DNA of 8,110 bases from DASYHS01 sp035998295. GTDB lineage: Bacteria > Pseudomonadota > Alphaproteobacteria > Azospirillales > Azospirillaceae. The translations under genes and the position numbers were made by a program. Within the stretch, counting starts at the first letter, position 1, and each line of letters opens with the position of its first letter. Positions 1 through 5,995 of this stretch are shown here, in pieces. The notes below the pieces were generated by a model. That model saw nothing but the letters and a program-made list of their open reading frames with translations, ran no database searches and had not been told where the DNA came from. Location of the stretch: the NCBI RefSeq assembly GCF_035998295.1, contig NZ_DASYHS010000217.1, positions 1-8,110 of the forward strand, read 5' to 3'.

Positions 1-1050
1 GACGATCGGGACGAACCAGCCGGACACCACGTCGGCGAGGCGCTGGATCGGCGCCCGGCTGCGCTGGGCTTCGGCGACCATGGCCACGATGCGCGCGAGC
101 ATGGTGTCCGAGCCGACCTTCTCGGCCCGGATCACCAGCGCCCCGGTCTGGTTCACCGTGCCGCCGACCACCTTCGCGCCGGGCTCCTTGCCGGCCGGCA
201 TGGACTCCCCGGTCACCATGGACTCGTCCACCGCGCTGCGGCCCTCCAGGACCTCGCCGTCCACCGGCACGCCCTCGCCGGGCCGCACGCGCAGGCGGTC
301 GCCGACCTGCACCGCGTCGAGCGGCACCTCCTCGTCCTCGCCGCCCTGGGGAGGAAGGCGCCGGGCCGTCCTGGGGGCGAGGTTCAGCAGCGCCCGGACG
401 GCGCCGCCGGTCCGCTCGCGCGCGCGGAGTTCGAGCACCTGGCCGAGCAGCACCAGCACCGTGATCACGGCGGCGGCCTCGTAGTAGACGGAGACCAGCC
501 CCTCGGCGTTGCGGAAGCCCGGAGGGAAGATGCCGGGCAGGAAGGTCGCGACGAGGCTGAACGCGTAGGCGACGCCGACGCCGAGCGCGATCAGGCTGAA
601 CATGTTGAGGCTGCGCCGGCGCAAGGAGTGCCAGCCGCGCTCCAGCAGCGGCCACCCCGCCCACAGGACGACGGGCGTGGCCAGCAGGAACTGGAGCCAC
701 AGGGAGAGCCACGCAGGGATCAGCGCGTGCAGGCCGAGCCCGGGAACGTGCGCGCCCATCTCCAGGACGACCAGCGGCACCGCCAGCGCCGCGCCGATCG
801 CGAAGCGCCGGGTCATGTCCGCGAGTTCCGGGTTCGGCCCGCCCTCGACGCCGGCCGTGACCGGTTCCAGGGCCATGCCGCAGATCGGGCAGGTACCCGG
901 CCCCTCCTGGCGGATCTGGGGGTGCATCGGGCAGGTGTAGATCTCCCCCTGCCCCGCCTCCCGCCCGGGGTCCGTCATCCGGCCTTCGTGCCCGGAATGA
1001 TGATGGTGGTGGTGGTCGTGAGGCGCGTGCCCCCGGTGCGGCTCGGCCAT
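1..1050 (-). CDS. copA: Heavy-metal (Cu/Ag-type) P1B ATPase, N-terminal 350 residues
   Basis: Integral membrane pump that uses ATP to export monovalent copper or silver from the cytoplasm. The ATG is at 1048-1050, with AAGGAAGG just upstream, and the frame stays open to the window edge, so the C-terminal half is missing. In order: a His-rich leader (His5, 8, 11, 13-18, 21); a heavy-metal-binding domain at residues 38-63 (YTCPMHP, then CPICGMALEP, with Cys40, Cys54, Cys57); four predicted membrane helices near 84-103, 114-136, 150-172 and 188-208; and the actuator domain with TGES at 280-283. The CPx metal-site helix, the DKTGT phosphorylation site and the nucleotide domain lie beyond base 1. 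No classical CxxC HMA domain is present; the HMBD-type leader resembles SilP/CopA-like pumps. Without the CPC or CPH motif the subclass (CopA or CopB) stays open. A CueR-type promoter precedes it. Family assignment is very secure; metal specificity is inferred. Confidence 0.95.
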   Translation of the reverse strand, partial: MAEPHRGHAPHDHHHHHHSGHEGRMTDPGREAGQGEIYTCPMHPQIRQEGPGTCPICGMALEPVTAGVEGGPNPELADMTRRFAIGAALAVPLVVLEMGAHVPGLGLHALIPAWLSLWLQFLLATPVVLWAGWPLLERGWHSLRRRSLNMFSLIALGVGVAYAFSLVATFLPGIFPPGFRNAEGLVSVYYEAAAVITVLVLLGQVLELRARERTGGAVRALLNLAPRTARRLPPQGGEDEEVPLDAVQVGDRLRVRPGEGVPVDGEVLEGRSAVDESMVTGESMPAGKEPGAKVVGGTVNQTGALVIRAEKVGSDTMLARIVAMVAEAQRSRAPIQRLADVVSGWFVPIV

Positions 1051-1108
1051 TGCCCTTCCTTTCCTTCATCCGCTCCGTCGCCGGCGTCGATATCCGGCGA
1101 CGCGGTCG

Positions 1109-1139
1109 AGGTTCATCCTTCCAGCGATGGGAAGGTCAA
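1109..1139 (-). promoter_or_regulatory. CueR/MerR-type metal-responsive promoter of the P-type ATPase gene
   Basis: On the minus strand, -35 TTGACC (1134-1139) and -10 GAACCT (1109-1114) are separated by exactly 19 bp. The spacer holds the dyad CCTTCC-N7-GGAAGG (1117-1122 and 1130-1135). The over-long spacer and this dyad are hallmarks of promoters activated by MerR-family metal sensors, and the layout closely matches the E. coli copA promoter bound by CueR. It points at the ATPase start, leaving a leader of roughly 50 nt. No MerR-family regulator gene lies in the window, so it must be encoded elsewhere. Confidence 0.85.
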
Positions 1140-1208
1140 GGCGAATCCGCGGTCGGCCGGAGCCGCCGGACGGGTTGCGCAATGGCATGGACGCCGGGGG
1201 TGCCTACA

Positions 1209-1222
1209 TTGATCGAGATCAA
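1209..1222. promoter_or_regulatory. FNR/FixK-type operator (perfect palindrome)
   Basis: The sequence TTGATCGAGATCAA is a complete match to the TTGAT-N4-ATCAA consensus of FNR, Anr and FixK regulators of the CRP/FNR superfamily. Its centre lies about 81 bp before the DUF305 start codon. A weak -10-like ATGAAT at 1247-1252 would put transcription near 1258, so the site would sit near -42, the usual activating position. It is farther from the ATPase promoter, about 70 bp upstream of that -35. This predicts induction of the DUF305 gene under low oxygen; that is inference. Confidence 0.65.
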
Positions 1223-1296
1223 GGCGCCACGCCCCCGCCTCCTCCCATGAATACCGGAGAAGGCCTGCGGCCCGTCAGCCAATCCTGGAGATTCAG

Positions 1297-1671
1297 ATGA
1301 GATTGCCATTCGTCGCTGCCGCCATGCTGGCCGCCCTGCTCGCGGCCGCCTCGCCGGGATGGGCGCAGACAGCCCCAGGCGGTCATGAGGGACACGCCGC
1401 GCCGGCTTCGTCCTCGCCCGTCGTCCGCGAGTTCGAGGCGGCCGGCGACCGCATGCACCGGGACATGGGCCTCCGGCTCACCGGCGATGCCGACCGGGAC
1501 TTCGCCCAGGCGATGATCCCCCACCACCAGGGCGCCATCGACATGGCGCGCATCGTGCTCGAGCACGGCCGTGACCCGGAGCTCCGGGACCTCGCGCAGG
1601 GCGTGATCGAGGCCCAGGAGAAGGAGATCGAGCAGCTGCGCGACTGGCTCGCCCGCAACCCGGGGAACTGA
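1297..1671 (+). CDS. Exported DUF305 (CopM-like) metal-associated protein
   Basis: Small secreted protein of the DUF305 family, members of which (such as cyanobacterial CopM) bind copper in the periplasm. A signal peptide covers residues 1-23, with a hydrophobic run and a likely cut after Trp22-Ala23. A His-containing linker follows (His30, His33). The DUF305 core has MHRDM at 53-57, MIPHHQGAIDMA at 73-84 and EIEQLRDWL at 111-118; Met and His residues in these motifs are the probable ligands. At 124 residues it is a normal single-domain size. TGGAG at 1286-1290 precedes the ATG. It diverges from the metal ATPase gene, consistent with a shared role in copper defence: periplasmic binding beside cytoplasmic export. 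Family membership is clear; the exact function is inferred from relatives and context. Confidence 0.92.
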   Translation: MRLPFVAAAMLAALLAAASPGWAQTAPGGHEGHAAPASSSPVVREFEAAGDRMHRDMGLRLTGDADRDFAQAMIPHHQGAIDMARIVLEHGRDPELRDLAQGVIEAQEKEIEQLRDWLARNPGN

Positions 1672-1991
1672 TGCGGCTTCCGGCAGGCGCGCGAACCGCT
1701 ACGCGGGGTCCCCGAGGCCGTCCCCGATGCTCAGCAGGAGATCTTCCGGGCGGTAGGGCTTCGGAGCTGACGCCGACGGCAGCCTTCCTGCGCGACGGCG
1801 GGCGCGACGCCCGTATGCTGGCGGCACTGGTCGTCCACCAGATGCTGAAGAACCACCAGGGCGGCCAGCCCGTCGCCGTGGCCATGCTGGGGCCGGACGG
1901 CGCCGGCTACATCGACGTGGACGATCGCGGCGGGGCGGCCGGGCTGTCCGTGCAGGCCGCCGGCGACGCGGCGCAGCAGGCGTCGCGCTGA
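1671..1991 (+). CDS. Small hypothetical ORF, start uncertain, possibly 5'-damaged
   Basis: Reading frame of 106 residues whose ATG overlaps the DUF305 stop codon by one base (TGATG). I do not recognise the product. From about residue 32 onward (base 1764) codons end almost entirely in G or C and the protein is balanced, with hydrophobic and acidic stretches such as ALVVHQML and GYIDVDD, as expected of a real soluble protein. The first 31 residues are Arg/Gly/Pro-rich, look non-coding, and lie opposite a stretch resembling a receiver-domain end on the other strand. The true start may be lost, or may be the Met at 1815. It may be a 5'-truncated gene fused by rearrangement to a spurious start. 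No domain can be named. Confidence 0.4.
   Translation: MRLPAGARTATRGPRGRPRCSAGDLPGGRASELTPTAAFLRDGGRDARMLAALVVHQMLKNHQGGQPVAVAMLGPDGAGYIDVDDRGGAAGLSVQAAGDAAQQASR
1699..1764 (-). pseudogene. Remnant of a response-regulator receiver domain C-terminus
   Basis: The minus-strand frame reads KPYRPEDLLLSIGDGLGDPA and then a TAG stop (1699-1701). KP-[YF]-x-x-[ED]-[ED]-L-hydrophobic followed by a short helix is how receiver domains end, the Lys matching the conserved CheY Lys109 position; this form is common in hybrid histidine kinases. Upstream of the Lys-Pro the frame no longer resembles a receiver domain, so only the last ~22 codons remain. It is short, so chance resemblance is possible, but the match in order and position (ending at a stop) is good. 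Confidence 0.45.
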
Positions 1992-1994
1992 CGC

Positions 1995-2013
1995 CCGCCT
2001 GGGCCGCAGGCGG
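1995..2013. terminator. Hairpin between converging genes (weak terminator candidate)
   Basis: CCGCCTG (1995-2001) and CAGGCGG (2007-2013) form a perfect 7-bp GC-rich stem with a 5-base loop, in the 24-base gap between the rightward small ORF and the leftward 72-residue gene. It could serve both strands. There is no clear T-run on either side, so intrinsic termination would be inefficient. Confidence 0.4.
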
Positions 2014-2015
2014 TC

Positions 2016-2234
2016 TCAGGACTCCTCGTGCAGCATCGCCTGGTAGATCTTCCAGACGGTCTCGACGCTGACCTGGCCGGCGCGCGCGCCGGCGGTCAGC
2101 ATCGCGGCACTCGGCTTCACCGGCACGGTGGTCAGGCCGGCCTCGCCGAGCGCCTGGACCGTCTCGAGCGCATAATCCATCGCCTTGCTGGTGCTGCGGC
2201 GTTCCTGGGGCATCGTGTTCATGGCCGTGTCCAT
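2016..2234 (-). CDS. Conserved-looking 72-residue small protein of unknown function
   Basis: Encodes a 72-residue cytoplasmic protein with no signal peptide or membrane segment. I know no function for it. The core from Lys17 to the end is well composed and probably helical: KAMDYALETVQALGEAGL, a short VPVKPSAAML segment, then a GQVSVETVWKIYQAML helix. It recalls small uncharacterised proteins of Azospirillum-like bacteria, but from memory only. The ATG at 2232-2234 was chosen because GGAGAG lies 4 bases before it; further in-frame ATGs at residues 5 and 8 make the first few residues uncertain. The same frame stays open upstream to 2633, but that part overlaps the araC gene and is not needed. 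A sigma-54-like promoter lies 36 bp upstream, so expression may depend on nitrogen status or another enhancer-binding activator. Confidence 0.7.
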   Translation of the reverse strand: MDTAMNTMPQERRSTSKAMDYALETVQALGEAGLTTVPVKPSAAMLTAGARAGQVSVETVWKIYQAMLHEES

Positions 2235-2269
2235 CGTTCTCTCCGCGGGTGCTCCGGTTCCGTCCCGAC

Positions 2270-2284
2270 GCAAGGGGGATGCCA
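2270..2284 (-). promoter_or_regulatory. Sigma-54-type (-24/-12) promoter candidate
   Basis: The minus strand reads TGGCAT-CCCCC-TTGC, matching the RpoN consensus TGGCAC-N5-TTGC with one mismatch and exact GG-to-GC spacing. It points at the 72-residue small protein, whose start is 36 bp downstream, leaving room for a ~24-nt leader with its ribosome site. About 58 bp further upstream lies a short inverted repeat, TTGCA-N5-TGCAA (2342-2356), which could be an activator site but matches no known activator consensus well. This is a motif call only. Confidence 0.5.
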
Positions 2285-2514
2285 GATTCCGAATCCTCCA
2301 TGCTTGCGGACGCAGCCGGCCATGCGCGACCGAAGAAACCGTTGCATGCAGTGCAATTTTCCGCCGAATCCCCGGCATATGGAATCCATCCGGCCGGCCG
2401 CCGGGCAACAACCCCAACCAGGGATCGGCACTTCGTTCGCAAATTGAAGAAACCAGGATGCGAAGTCCGTTGCAGAATGCGAAAGCGGCATGGGATCGAA
2501 TTCCCTGCCTTCCG

Positions 2515-3414
2515 TCACTGCAGGCGGTCGGCCCTGTGCATGGAGCCGTATTGTCCCGGCGTGACGCCGAAGACCTTCTTGAACACCCGCGCCATGTGGG
2601 ACTGGTCCGAGAAGCCGCATGCCCCGGCGGCATCGATCAGCCTGACGCGCGACCTGAGCAGGCGCGCCACCTCGTTGGCCCGCTGCTGCAGCCTCCAGGT
2701 ATGCGGGCAGATCCCGAAGTTCTTCTTGAAGCTCCGGATCAGGGCGAACGGCGACATGCCGACCTCGTTCGCGACCTGGTCGAGCGAGATGCCGTCGAAG
2801 ATCGTGTCGGCCAGTATCTTTCTTGCCTGCTCGGCCCTGTCGTCCGATGACCGCCTGCTGCGCGGCTGGGGCGCCAGCATGTCGAGGTTGTTCGACAGCC
2901 AGCCGAGGAACGACCGGAACCGGTCGCCGCGCTCGCCATTGGGCCCGTCGACCTCCGAGCGGTAGTGGATGTCGAGGAAGAGCGAGCCGGCCGGGTTGCC
3001 GGCGTCGTGGACGGGCCTGAGGAACTGCATGCCCTCTATGTCGGCCGGGGACATCCGCGAGAAGCCGGCGAGCGTCTCCGGCCGCAGATGGACGCTGCGC
3101 ATCTTCCAGCCGGCCCCGTCCACGGGCCGCGCGGCATGGACCTGGTGCGCGCCGATCGTCACGAACTGGCCCTTGTCCACCCGGTAGCTCGTCCCGTCGA
3201 TGTCGATCCGCACCGTCCCGCCGGTGACCAGGATGAACGTCAGGACGTCATGGGAATGCGCCATGAACTCGTGATCGTACCGGCTGTGGAACAGCACCGC
3301 GTCGGGCATGTCGGACGCATGCCAGCACGTCCTCGTGGACGGCCCCGAGACAGAAGCTCCACGCCCCAATTCCCGCCCTCCCGCGCCGTGCGACGCCAGC
3401 CGCGACGCAACCAT
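2515..3414 (-). CDS. AraC-family transcriptional regulator (cupin sensor plus two HTH motifs)
   Basis: DNA-binding regulator of 299 residues, the normal AraC size. The N-terminal half is an AraC-type cupin ligand domain at about 40-115, including HSHDVLTFILVTGGT and a GQFVTIGAHQVHAA strand pair. The C-terminal half carries two helix-turn-helix motifs: the first near 208-230 (ISLDQVANEVGMSPFALIRSFKK) and the second near 258-283, followed by the family signature GFSDQSHMARVFKKVFGVTPGQY at 267-289. The start at 3412-3414 has AAGG nine bases upstream and keeps the whole cupin; the next Met is inside the conserved start of that domain. It diverges from the acyl-CoA synthetase gene with 162 bp between, and a 17-bp motif occurs as an inverted pair there, with a third copy before the GST gene. 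It is most likely the ligand-dependent activator of the catabolic and transport genes; the inducer is unknown. Confidence 0.93.
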   Translation of the reverse strand: MVASRLASHGAGGRELGRGASVSGPSTRTCWHASDMPDAVLFHSRYDHEFMAHSHDVLTFILVTGGTVRIDIDGTSYRVDKGQFVTIGAHQVHAARPVDGAGWKMRSVHLRPETLAGFSRMSPADIEGMQFLRPVHDAGNPAGSLFLDIHYRSEVDGPNGERGDRFRSFLGWLSNNLDMLAPQPRSRRSSDDRAEQARKILADTIFDGISLDQVANEVGMSPFALIRSFKKNFGICPHTWRLQQRANEVARLLRSRVRLIDAAGACGFSDQSHMARVFKKVFGVTPGQYGSMHRADRLQ

Positions 3415-3444
3415 TCCAATGCTACCTTACTTTCAGCCGGAATA

Positions 3445-3461
3445 TCTTGGACGAAATTGCG
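3445..3461 (-). promoter_or_regulatory. Putative AraC operator, copy A (toward araC)
   Basis: The minus strand reads CGCAATTTCGTCCAAGA, one base different from copy C and two from copy B. It faces the araC gene, ending about 30 bp before its start codon, and lies opposite in orientation to copy B with a 20-bp gap between them. No good -10 fits between it and araC, so it may serve autoregulation or looping rather than activation of araC. That role is inference. Confidence 0.65.
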
Positions 3462-3481
3462 CCGGATGACGGCCGGCGTTG

Positions 3482-3498
3482 CGCAGTATCGTCCAAGA
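3482..3498 (+). promoter_or_regulatory. Putative AraC operator, copy B, and promoter of the CoA-ligase gene
   Basis: CGCAGTATCGTCCAAGA points at the acyl-CoA synthetase gene, 78 bp before its first ATG. Nineteen bases downstream lies a -10-like TCTAAT (3518-3523), so the operator would adjoin or overlap the -35 region, as in activators that contact sigma factor. The same 19-base spacing to a -10-like element recurs at copy C. Confidence 0.7.
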
Positions 3499-3567
3499 CG
3501 CTGATTATCGGCTCGGGTCTAATCCCATATCGAACCGGGCCGGGTCCCGGGGCGGATTCGCGAGGAA

Positions 3568-3612
3568 CGGCCAGCAATGGATCGGCCAGCAATGGATCGG
3601 CCAGCAATGGAT
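3568..3612 (+). repeat. Three exact 15-bp tandem repeats carrying the start codon
   Basis: The unit CGGCCAGCAATGGAT occurs three times head to tail (3568, 3583, 3598). Each copy carries an ATG in the same frame, so the synthetase begins MDRPAMDRPAMDRS. Because the unit is 15 bp, gain or loss of a copy keeps the frame but changes the number of starts and their distance from the ribosome site at 3563-3567. Confidence 0.93.
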
Positions 3613-5133
3613 CGGAGCGTCAAAGCCACGGATTGGATCGCACATCACGCGATCCTCACGCCTTCGAAGCCCGCCTGCGTCGACTTGGCATCGGCCAGGC
3701 GACGCAGCTACGGCGAATTCAATGCGCGGATATCGGCCCTGGCCGGTTTCCTGCGCACGACGCTCGAGCTCGAGGACGGGGCGCGGGTCCTGGTGCTGTC
3801 GAAGAACGACATCGACGTGTTCGAGATCCAGTTCGCCTGCCAGCGCGCCGGACTGATCTTCGTCCCGGTGAACTGGCGGCTGGCGGAACGGGAGATCGAC
3901 TTCATCGCGCGCGACAGCGCCGCCAGCGTCCTCTTCCACGGTTCGGAGTTCGGCGAGGTCGCCGAAAGCTTGCGCGACCGAGGGGTCGTGCCGCATCTCG
4001 TCGAGATGAGGTGCGGCCGGCCGAGCGCATACGAGACCTGCATCGCGACGTCGACGCCGCTGGCCAAGAACGTGGAGCGGGACGACACCGACTGCTGGGC
4101 GCTGATCTACACGTCGGGGACCACCGGCCATCCCAAGGGCGCCATGATCAGCTACCGGATGGCGCTCTACAACGCCATCGGCCTGTGCGCCGCCTTCGAC
4201 ATCGACGGATCGAGCCATGGCCTGGTGATGCTGCCGACCTTCCACACCGGCGGCCTGAACGTGTTCGCCAATCCGATCTTCCATCGGGGCGGCACCAACG
4301 TCGTGATGCGCGATTTCGAGCCCGGCGCGGCGATCGCCGCCGTCACGGCGGCCGGCAGCCGCATCACGCACATGATGGCGGTGCCGACCATGCATGCGAT
4401 GCTGGCCGCCGAGCCGGGTTTCGACGGGCTGGCCGCGAGCCGGTTGCGCGCCATAGCAGTCGCCGGTGCCAGCTGCCCCACGGCGACCATCGACGCCTAC
4501 GAGCGGATCGGCCTGCAGCTGCGCCAGTGCTGGGGGATGACGGAAGCGGGGCCGCTAGGCATCCTGATGCCGCCCCACAACCCCGCGGACAAGCGCGGCT
4601 CGTCCGGCCTGCCCGGCCTGTTCCTCGAGGCCGCGATCGCGGCGGCCGACGGATGTCGTGCGCCCGACGGCGAGATCGGCGAACTGATCGTCAGGGGACC
4701 CGTCGTCACCCACGGCTATTGGCGGCGCGAGGACGCCAACGAGCAGTCCTTCGACGCGTCCGGCTGGTTCCGCACCGGGGACGCCGCCTATCGGGACGAA
4801 GACGGCTACTACTACGTCGTCGACCGCTGGAAGGACATGTACATATCCGGCGGCGAGAACGTCTATCCGGCCGAAATCGAGCGCGTGCTCCATCTCGCCG
4901 AGAGCGTCGCCGACTGCGCCGTGGTCGGCAGGCCCGACGGGAAATGGGGCGAGGTCGGCCGCGCCTTCATCGTCGCCAAGGACCGGTCCGCCATCGCTGA
5001 GGCGGACTTGGCGGCCCACTGCGGGCGGCACCTCGCGCGCTACAAGATCCCGAAGGAATTCGTCTTCGTCGACGCGCTGCCGCGCAACGCCTCCGGCAAG
5101 ATCCTCAAGCAGAAACTGCGCGAGGCACCGTAA
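3577..5133 (+). CDS. AMP-forming acyl-CoA synthetase (class I adenylate-forming enzyme)
   Basis: Activates a carboxylic acid in two steps, acid + ATP to acyl-AMP and then acyl-CoA. All hallmark motifs are in order: the P-loop YTSGTTGHPKG (178-188), the A5 motif WGMTEAG (319-325), GWFRTGD with the ribose-binding Asp402 (396-402), the hinge DRWKDMYISGGENVYPAEIE (from 416) and the C-terminal catalytic Lys508 in NASGKILKQ. At 518 residues it is a normal full-length enzyme. The substrate is not readable; general features fit the mixed group of medium-chain, aromatic or carnitine-type CoA ligases. AGGAA at 3563-3567 is nine bases from the first ATG, favouring 3577, but in-frame ATGs at 3592 and 3607 come from a tandem repeat, and conserved sequence starts only after the third. 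It is the first gene of the rightward cluster, downstream of AraC operator copy B, and is followed after 39 bp by the crotonase gene. It supplies the CoA thioester for the next enzyme. Confidence 0.95.
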   Translation: MDRPAMDRPAMDRSVKATDWIAHHAILTPSKPACVDLASARRRSYGEFNARISALAGFLRTTLELEDGARVLVLSKNDIDVFEIQFACQRAGLIFVPVNWRLAEREIDFIARDSAASVLFHGSEFGEVAESLRDRGVVPHLVEMRCGRPSAYETCIATSTPLAKNVERDDTDCWALIYTSGTTGHPKGAMISYRMALYNAIGLCAAFDIDGSSHGLVMLPTFHTGGLNVFANPIFHRGGTNVVMRDFEPGAAIAAVTAAGSRITHMMAVPTMHAMLAAEPGFDGLAASRLRAIAVAGASCPTATIDAYERIGLQLRQCWGMTEAGPLGILMPPHNPADKRGSSGLPGLFLEAAIAAADGCRAPDGEIGELIVRGPVVTHGYWRREDANEQSFDASGWFRTGDAAYRDEDGYYYVVDRWKDMYISGGENVYPAEIERVLHLAESVADCAVVGRPDGKWGEVGRAFIVAKDRSAIAEADLAAHCGRHLARYKIPKEFVFVDALPRNASGKILKQKLREAP

Positions 5134-5172
5134 CGCGCGACGTACGCGCCGCGTTCGAGAAAGGAAATCCCC

Positions 5173-5949
5173 ATGAACCACGTCTCCTATTGCCTAGCCG
5201 GAGCGGTCGGACGCATCGAGATGCACCGCCCGCCGGCGAACAGCTACGAAATCTCCTTCATGCGCGACCTGGACGCGGCCATCACGAAGGCCGAGGACGA
5301 CGCCGGCTGCCGGGTCGTGGTGGTCGGGAGCGCCCTGCCGGGATTCTTCTGCGGCGGGGCGGACATCAAGCAGTTCGGGGCGAACGAACCACGCGAGAAC
5401 ATCGAGATGATCACGCTGGCCCACGAGACGCTGAGCCGGCCGGCGAGGAGCGGGAAGATCTATATCGCCGAGATGTCGGGCCATGCGCTGGGCGGCGGCC
5501 TCGAAATCGCGCTCGCCTGCGACTTCCGGTTCGCCGCCAGGGGGAACTTCAGGTTCGGCCTGCCGGAAGTGAAGCTCGGCATCCTTCCCGGCAACGGCGG
5601 CACCCAGCGGCTTTCGGCGCTCGTCGGCCCGAACAAGGCTCTGGAGCTGATGGTCACCGGCGCCACGCTGGCGCCCGAGGAGGCGCTTGCGCTCGGCATC
5701 GTCAACCGCCTGTACGAGGCGGACGCGCTGGCGTCCGAGACGCGGAGCTTCGCCGAGGAACTGGCAGGTGCTGCGACCCTGGCGATCGGCAGGATCAAGC
5801 GCACCCTCCATGACGGCCATGCGCCCGCCCTCCAGGCCGGCATGGCCGCCGAACGCCGCTACATCGCCGAGCTGTTCGTCTCCTCCGATGCGAGGGAGGG
5901 CTTCGCCGCGTTCGTCGAGCGGCGCAAGCCGCAGTTCTCGGGAACGTAG
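5173..5949 (+). CDS. Enoyl-CoA hydratase/isomerase (crotonase) family protein
   Basis: Soluble CoA-thioester enzyme of 258 residues, the usual single-domain crotonase size. The first oxyanion-hole segment is GFFCGGADIKQ (57-67), the second GHALGGGLEIALACDF (starting near 104). Glu111 (in GGGLE) and Glu132 (in FGLPEVKLGILPGNGGTQRL) occupy the positions of the two catalytic glutamates of true enoyl-CoA hydratases (Glu144 and Glu164 in the rat enzyme). Both being present makes hydration of a 2-enoyl-CoA, or isomerisation, likely, rather than a dehalogenase or hydrolase activity. AAAGGA at 5160-5165 precedes the ATG. It follows the CoA ligase by 39 bp with no promoter seen between, so the two are probably cotranscribed and act in sequence. 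The natural acyl group is unknown. Confidence 0.94.
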   Translation: MNHVSYCLAGAVGRIEMHRPPANSYEISFMRDLDAAITKAEDDAGCRVVVVGSALPGFFCGGADIKQFGANEPRENIEMITLAHETLSRPARSGKIYIAEMSGHALGGGLEIALACDFRFAARGNFRFGLPEVKLGILPGNGGTQRLSALVGPNKALELMVTGATLAPEEALALGIVNRLYEADALASETRSFAEELAGAATLAIGRIKRTLHDGHAPALQAGMAAERRYIAELFVSSDAREGFAAFVERRKPQFSGT

Positions 5950-5954
5950 CGCCC

Positions 5955-5971
5955 CGCAATATCGTCCAAGA
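5955..5971 (+). promoter_or_regulatory. Putative AraC operator, copy C, and internal promoter before the GST gene
   Basis: CGCAATATCGTCCAAGA lies in the 66-bp gap between the crotonase and GST genes, pointing at GST. TAACAT (5991-5996) begins after 19 bases, the same spacing as at copy B, and both -10 regions share the surroundings GGG-N1-2-CTAA...TCCC. This suggests that GST, VOC and the TRAP genes form a second transcription unit under the same regulator. Confidence 0.7.
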
Positions 5972-5995
5972 AGTCCCGCAACCCGGGAGCTAACA

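Noticed and set aside
226..234. TCGTCCAC inside the ATPase gene, similar to the core of the 17-bp AraC site
   Set aside because: Shares only seven core bases, lies inside a coding region, and lacks the CGCA flank and the AAGA end.
1175..1182. TTGCGCAA palindrome between the metal genes
   Set aside because: Only 8 bp, and such GC-rich palindromes are expected by chance here; no partner copy found.
1699..2442. Minus-strand frame of 247 codons spanning the small protein gene
   Set aside because: Most of it is a shadow of the 72-residue gene and of the rightward ORF; only its last ~22 codons resemble a protein family, and these are reported as a remnant.
2235..2514. 280-bp gap between araC and the 72-residue gene, checked for a terminator, small RNA or another gene
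   Set aside because: Apart from the sigma-54-like promoter and a short TTGCA/TGCAA inverted repeat I saw no stem followed by a T-run, no convincing gene and no RNA fold. Frames that cross it look non-coding.
3540..3550. CCGGGTCCCGG inverted repeat in the CoA-ligase leader
   Set aside because: A one-base loop is not a realistic hairpin, and the sequence is a common GC-rich coincidence.
3505..4395. Minus-strand open frame of 296 codons opposite the CoA ligase
   Set aside because: Antisense shadow of the ligase and its upstream repeat; no motif and no plausible ribosome site seen.
3447..5000. Long plus-strand open frame of 517 codons overlapping the CoA ligase in another frame
   Set aside because: Very Arg-rich with no domain motifs. 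It is a by-product of high GC with G/C-ending codons; the ligase frame carries all family motifs.
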